Source: Seminavis robusta
Lineage: Eukaryota; Bacillariophyta; Bacillariophyceae; Naviculales; Naviculaceae
NCBI GenBank assembly: GCA_903772945.1
Contig: CAICTM010000846.1
Location: 1-45,580 of the forward strand
Direction: 5' to 3'
DNA: 45,580 nucleotides
Shown: in pieces, positions 42,020 through 45,580 of the stretch
How positions within the stretch are numbered: position 1 is the first letter of the stretch
How the letters are laid out: each line of letters opens with the position of its first letter
The notes under the pieces: generated by a model
Database searches by the model: none
What the model was told of the DNA's origin: nothing
The model's input: the letters and a program-made list of their open reading frames with translations, nothing else
Position numbers and translations under genes: made by a program

Positions 42020-43533
42020 TGTGTGAGATTATTTGGATTTGTTTCTTTTCTATAGATTGTTTTTTGATTTGCTGGACAACAATGTTATGGAAGGAGTAAG
42101 GGATCAATGGATAGTCTAATTGTGTTGGGGAACATATATATAATATGAGTGGGAAGCTGTAGAACGATTGTTGAAGAAAAGTGCTGATGCCCTCCGATCA
42201 CTCCTGATCGAAAGCGAAGACACCTGGGGCTCCCGAAACAACTGTGTTCCTATGGCCACAGCCACCAAGGAGACAACATCTGTTTGAAGGCAGAACAGTC
42301 CAGCATACTCCTTCTTCTTCTTCGACGGTCCTCTAAGTTGTGAGCCAAAGAGTGGGAAGATTGCGACCGATCGCGAAAGAAGAGTGGAAGCCGAACTCGT
42401 TCGATTTGAATCGAATTGAATCGAATCAATCGATTCGAATGATTCGATTCGAATATTATTTTGCTTGCTTGTAACCTCGGCCTTTAGAAGCATTCAGTCT
42501 CAGGGGCACTGGCCTGGCCGTATGGCTCCTAAAAACTCCTTTTTTAGTTACTCTGGAGCTACCGGTAGGGATACACGGGCACTCAAAGCTATTGCTCCGC
42601 TTAGCCGCCGGAAAACAGGGAGCTAGATAACTCTGTGAGGTGGCCCATCAAGCATTACAAGCTGTCTCTCCAAAGTGGCAAAGGAAAGGAAATGAATGAT
42701 TGGGGACCGGTCAGCTTCCGTTCAGTGGCGGGCGGAAGACGGGGCATTCAGCCATCTCAAAACCTCTAGAGCTAGCCATCCAGCTACATGTAGAAGGTGG
42801 CAACCAAAATGCGCCCTGTCCTTGTCAGCCACCACTCTGTGTCGCATTTAGAGCTTCCTGGCTCCCACGTTCGGCATAGCTACTAGCCAGAAGTCGCTTG
42901 CTTCTTCGACTTCCGGATGCCGAATGATGATCGGTGATCGGTTCGAAAGAGTTGAATAAGCTCTACTCTAGCTAGTACCGGTAGGGTGTAGCTGTACCGG
43001 TACGGATGACATTCCCCGGAAGAAGGAAGCGCGCTAGGCCGTTCTCGAGTTTCCATGGCACAATAAAATAACATTAGACTACTAGTACTAGCTAGACTAG
43101 AGCAAGTCATCTCACGAGACGGCAAGAATATCTTCTGAGCCGTCCAAATGAGGGATGTCCTCGAACCAAGAGAGGAGCTTGTTTGCCGCTTTCATGGTCT
43201 GCTCCACGTGACATCCGCGAAATGCCCCAATAGCTGGCCGTGCCTCGTCAATGAGCTTTGGGCCACTCGATCAGCCTCATTCACCTATTGCGGTATGTTC
43301 TTTAGGCACACAAAGGACGGTACCGGTATCAAACCTACCCTACTTTACAAAGAACGCCATGCATTGGACCGACTTACGCAATTGGACAGAGATGGTAAAT
43401 TGTAAATTGGAATAGTTTTTAATGTTATATTTCGCTGTGAAGCAAGCAATGGTATCTGTGGAGCTCGTTAACCAAAGAATCGCCTCGTGTAGATTGCATT
43501 TGCTACTTGGGTTGTCAAACTGTCGTTCTCTTT
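42020..43533. other. Intergenic with inverted repeat and clustered palindromes
   Basis: Upstream of the LRR gene. An 11-bp inverted repeat GAATCGAATCA / TGATTCGATTC (42418-42428 and 42440-42450) lies in a run of ATTCGA words. TACCGGTA occurs at 42560, 42976, 42995 and 43321, the densest cluster in the window. An 85-codon ATG frame at 43148-43405 has no recognisable feature. Confidence 0.5.
42418..42450. repeat. 11-bp inverted repeat of GAATCGA words
   Basis: Arms GAATCGAATCA and TGATTCGATTC are exact reverse complements with an 11-bp spacer that itself contains ATCGAT and TTCGAA. It lies about 400 bp upstream of the LRR gene start. Confidence 0.6.
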
Positions 43534-43791
43534 TTATTTCTTCAGATCAGGCTGCTGGACACCCCACGTTTTAGGTGTTGCCTTGAGAGTATTCCCTTTC
43601 TTGGTGGCCTCCTGCAAGAGCATTGCTTGCATTCCGATTTGCTGTGCGCCCGGTGGAGGCTTCTTCTTCTGCTTGGGCTTTTGCCCTGCTGCGACATCTC
43701 CGCTGGCAACAATGACCTCCTCAGCTTCTTGTTTTCCCGCCTGCTTTTTCAGGTTCGCCGCCATGAGCGCTACCAATTGTGGATCCGCCAT
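43534..43791 (-). CDS. Very small protein with WH2-like motif
   Basis: 85 aa from the ATG at 43791. It starts MADPQLVALMAANLKKQ, continues with a Lys/Gln/Pro-rich linker (GQKPKQKKKPPPGAQ), and ends with MLLQEATKKGNTLKATPK. The pattern L-L-x5-G-x2-L-K-x-T fits the WH2 actin-binding motif (helix followed by LKKT/V). Small single-WH2 proteins bind monomeric actin, as thymosin-like proteins do. The match is by eye and one motif only, so this is a proposal. No signal peptide or membrane span. The gene stands alone. Confidence 0.6.
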   Translation of the reverse strand: MADPQLVALMAANLKKQAGKQEAEEVIVASGDVAAGQKPKQKKKPPPGAQQIGMQAMLLQEATKKGNTLKATPKTWGVQQPDLKK

Positions 43792-44861
43792 TATGATTGT
43801 CGTGTCAAACTGCTGCTACTTCCGATTGGTGGGGTATCTTCCGAGTTTAGTAAAAGCAACTGTCCTTCAGATTTGGAATTGCTTTGATCGGATTTGTGCA
43901 CTTGCTGCCTCTTCCTTGACTTGACCTTTCGATAGACACGCTTTCTAATTGTTGAGAACAACAGGTCCACTATCAACAACTTGAGCGAAGGACTTCAGGA
44001 GAGGGTTTCTTCGATGGACTTTTTGTGTTTCTTTGATCTTTGATCCTCGCTGGTGGTGTCGTTCTGGATCAAACGCGATCGTGCAGGGATCTTGCACTCC
44101 CCATCGGGAGCATTCCAAAAGCCAAACAAAATTGTAATTACTTTGGATGGTCACGGCTGCTAAGGCTACCGATGCCGCGACGGTTATTGACACATCGTGC
44201 TTACAGTATTTATCGTAGTTGAGGTAAACTTGGGTGAATGTTTAATTTTGCTCTGGCTAGATTACCGCATTTACCAATCTTCCAAACAGTCTCAGGCACG
44301 GACTACCCGCCTCGCTGTCTTATTTCCAACATGGTACCGGTGGTACGATAGTTTTACGGTAGCACTCAACACATAGCGGTAACAACCTTCTTGATGCAGA
44401 CAATGAACGAATGGTTATCCAAGAGGGACGCCGTCTAGGAGAAAGCATGGGTATCCAAGAGGGACGCCGTCTAGGAAAATGCATCAGTTCCAGAAAAGAG
44501 CAAACAAGTTTGGCATCTCCAGAAAAGAATGGCCATCAGCGATCCGGATCTATTTGTTCCTGTTTTGTACATGTCTTCCCGTCTTCCCAGCAAGCTAGGC
44601 AGCAAGTTGAAACGAAACTCTATAATGGCGCACCAAAAATGTCACTCAACCAATACTCTGGTCAGAAAACAAGAAACGCTCTTTGAAGAAGAAACCTCTA
44701 TATTGTTACAGGCAGTACCCTCATGATGAAGGATCACCCAACTCTCTCCCTCTCTTTCAAAGTAGATTGTCATCTTCACAAAGTTCCTTCTGCGATGTGC
44801 CAAATGACACTCAATGCCCTTGTCATCTTCTTTCTTGCTTTTTCATTTCTATTCCATCGTG
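43792..44861. other. Intergenic, with a short tandem duplication
   Basis: Frames in this region either lack an ATG (minus 43945-44193) or have low-complexity content. A 25-bp sequence at 44416-44440 is repeated at 44452-44476, period 36 bp. A TACCGGT near 44334 is a partial copy of the dispersed palindrome. Confidence 0.45.
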
Positions 44862-45068
44862 TCATTGTTGTCCACCTTGAGTCTTTTCGAGGTAATATAG
44901 AGCAGCTTGGCAGCCTCCGACGAATCCTGTCACTGAAACAGTCGCAGCCATAAGCATGTGTGGAGCATATTCATCTCTAGCCACATTAGCCACGGATGTT
45001 CTCCCCACTTGAAGCACTCGATGGGCAGTGCTCATCATGTACACGGCTCTGGTAATTTGTAGTGTCAT
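44862..45068 (-). CDS. Possible small membrane protein
   Basis: 68 aa from an ATG with A at -3. A hydrophobic segment (MLMAATVSVTGFVGGCQAALYYL, residues about 38-60) follows a polar N-terminus (AHRVLQVGRTSVANVARDEY). It ends soon after. It could be a small membrane protein or the first exon of a spliced gene (GTGGAC after ACTCAAG near the end is a possible donor). No family recognised. Confidence 0.3.
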   Translation of the reverse strand: MTLQITRAVYMMSTAHRVLQVGRTSVANVARDEYAPHMLMAATVSVTGFVGGCQAALYYLEKTQGGQQ

Positions 45069-45580
45069 GTTTCCTGGACTTGTTTGTGGCTTTTGAGTTG
45101 ATCTAACTAATAAATGATTGTGTCAATTTGTGTCGTCCTTCTGGCTTGAAAACCTCTGATAGACCACCGTATTCCTTTCTAACTTGTTTTCCCTCTTCTT
45201 ACTAAAATGAGCCCATACCTCCCCACAACCAATGGCTCTGCATGATCGCTCAGGCTTGTCCATGAGAACACAATCAACACAAACACGAACATTTTTGCGA
45301 GGTTGAAACATGCCGTTTGTTCGGAATTTCTTTGGCCTTCAAAGAGTTCCCATTTCGAGATTGTTGCCGTTTCTTCTTCGTCGCGCGCACAATCACGAGT
45401 TACTGCAGTCCCGAATATCGCTGACGTATGTGCCGCCAACAAAAGATCCAAATGGCGAGCGCCGACAAGCGGCGCTCGCCTAGAGCAGCACAGCACGACT
45501 AGTTGAGTAGTGTAGGGTGGTGGAGAGACTCGGCCATTTACTGAGCCGACCGTCTCCGCGACCCAGGGGTGCCGCTCGTG
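45069..45580. other. Window end, no gene recognised
   Basis: The longest frame (minus 45179-45496) lacks an ATG at its start. A 10-bp hairpin GGCGAGCGCC / GGCGCTCGCC with a 7-nt loop is at 45454-45480. The region is GC-rich at the extreme right and may be the start of another gene or repeat. Confidence 0.4.

Noticed and set aside
43148..43405. 85-codon ATG frame on the plus strand
   Set aside because: No motif, no signal, ordinary intergenic composition; expected by chance at this length.
43945..44193. 82-codon minus-strand frame with a hydrophobic start
   Set aside because: No ATG at the beginning and no splice partner found; cannot be supported.
45179..45496. 105-codon minus-strand frame
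   Set aside because: Starts with GTG, has no ATG before its only hydrophobic stretch, and shows no recognisable domain.
1..45580. tRNA and rRNA genes
   Set aside because: Isolated GGTTCGA words were checked, but no cloverleaf partner arms were found; nothing supports an RNA gene.

Overview
The window looks like nuclear DNA of a diatom, most likely a raphid pennate. The grounds are: short GT-AG introns (mostly 70-120 bp) whose phases close exactly; two adjacent class C (GABA-B-like) receptors, a family expanded in these algae; a precursor with a signal peptide and an Ala-Phe cleavage site typical of diatom plastid targeting; Copia elements of the diatom type; and two secreted low-complexity proteins with the RXL motif known from silica-forming proteins. 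The species cannot be named from sequence alone.

Layout. 1-3.3 kb: two tandem genes on the minus strand for secreted low-complexity proteins (308 and 184 aa). They share VRELK at residues 34-38, just after the signal peptide. 3.67-14.65 kb: a minus-strand Copia retrotransposon bounded by two apparently identical 176-bp LTRs. It is broken by a 5'-truncated LINE (16-bp target duplication), a plus-strand Ty3/gypsy element (4-bp target duplication CTTG) and a ~0.9-kb segment of unknown origin. 14.8-15.8 kb: a methyltransferase-like gene whose start lies 154 bp from the Copia LTR. 15.95-22.2 kb: an eight-exon SWI/SNF ATPase of the Brahma/Snf2 type, with long polyglutamine tracts and a 19-nt micro-exon. 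23.5-25.1 kb: a two-exon protein kinase. 26.5-30.6 kb: a twelve-exon polytopic membrane protein resembling OSCA/TMEM63 channels. 31.8-38.3 kb: two class C receptor genes head to head, the right-hand one with a frameshift. 38.85-40.1 kb: a divergent pair, a plastid-targeted membrane protein and a small hypothetical. 40.9-42.0 kb: a leucine-rich-repeat protein. 43.5-43.8 kb: a very small protein with a WH2-like motif. The rest is AT/GC-mixed intergenic DNA.

There is no operon logic, as expected for a eukaryote. Functional themes are membrane sensing (receptors, channel-like protein, kinase), chromatin remodelling, and possible cell-wall secretion. The palindrome TACCGGTA occurs about 13 times, mostly between genes, far above the roughly 0.7 expected by chance. 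The best leads are the paired RXL proteins, the divergent receptor pair, the dispersed TACCGGTA palindrome and the nested retrotransposon.
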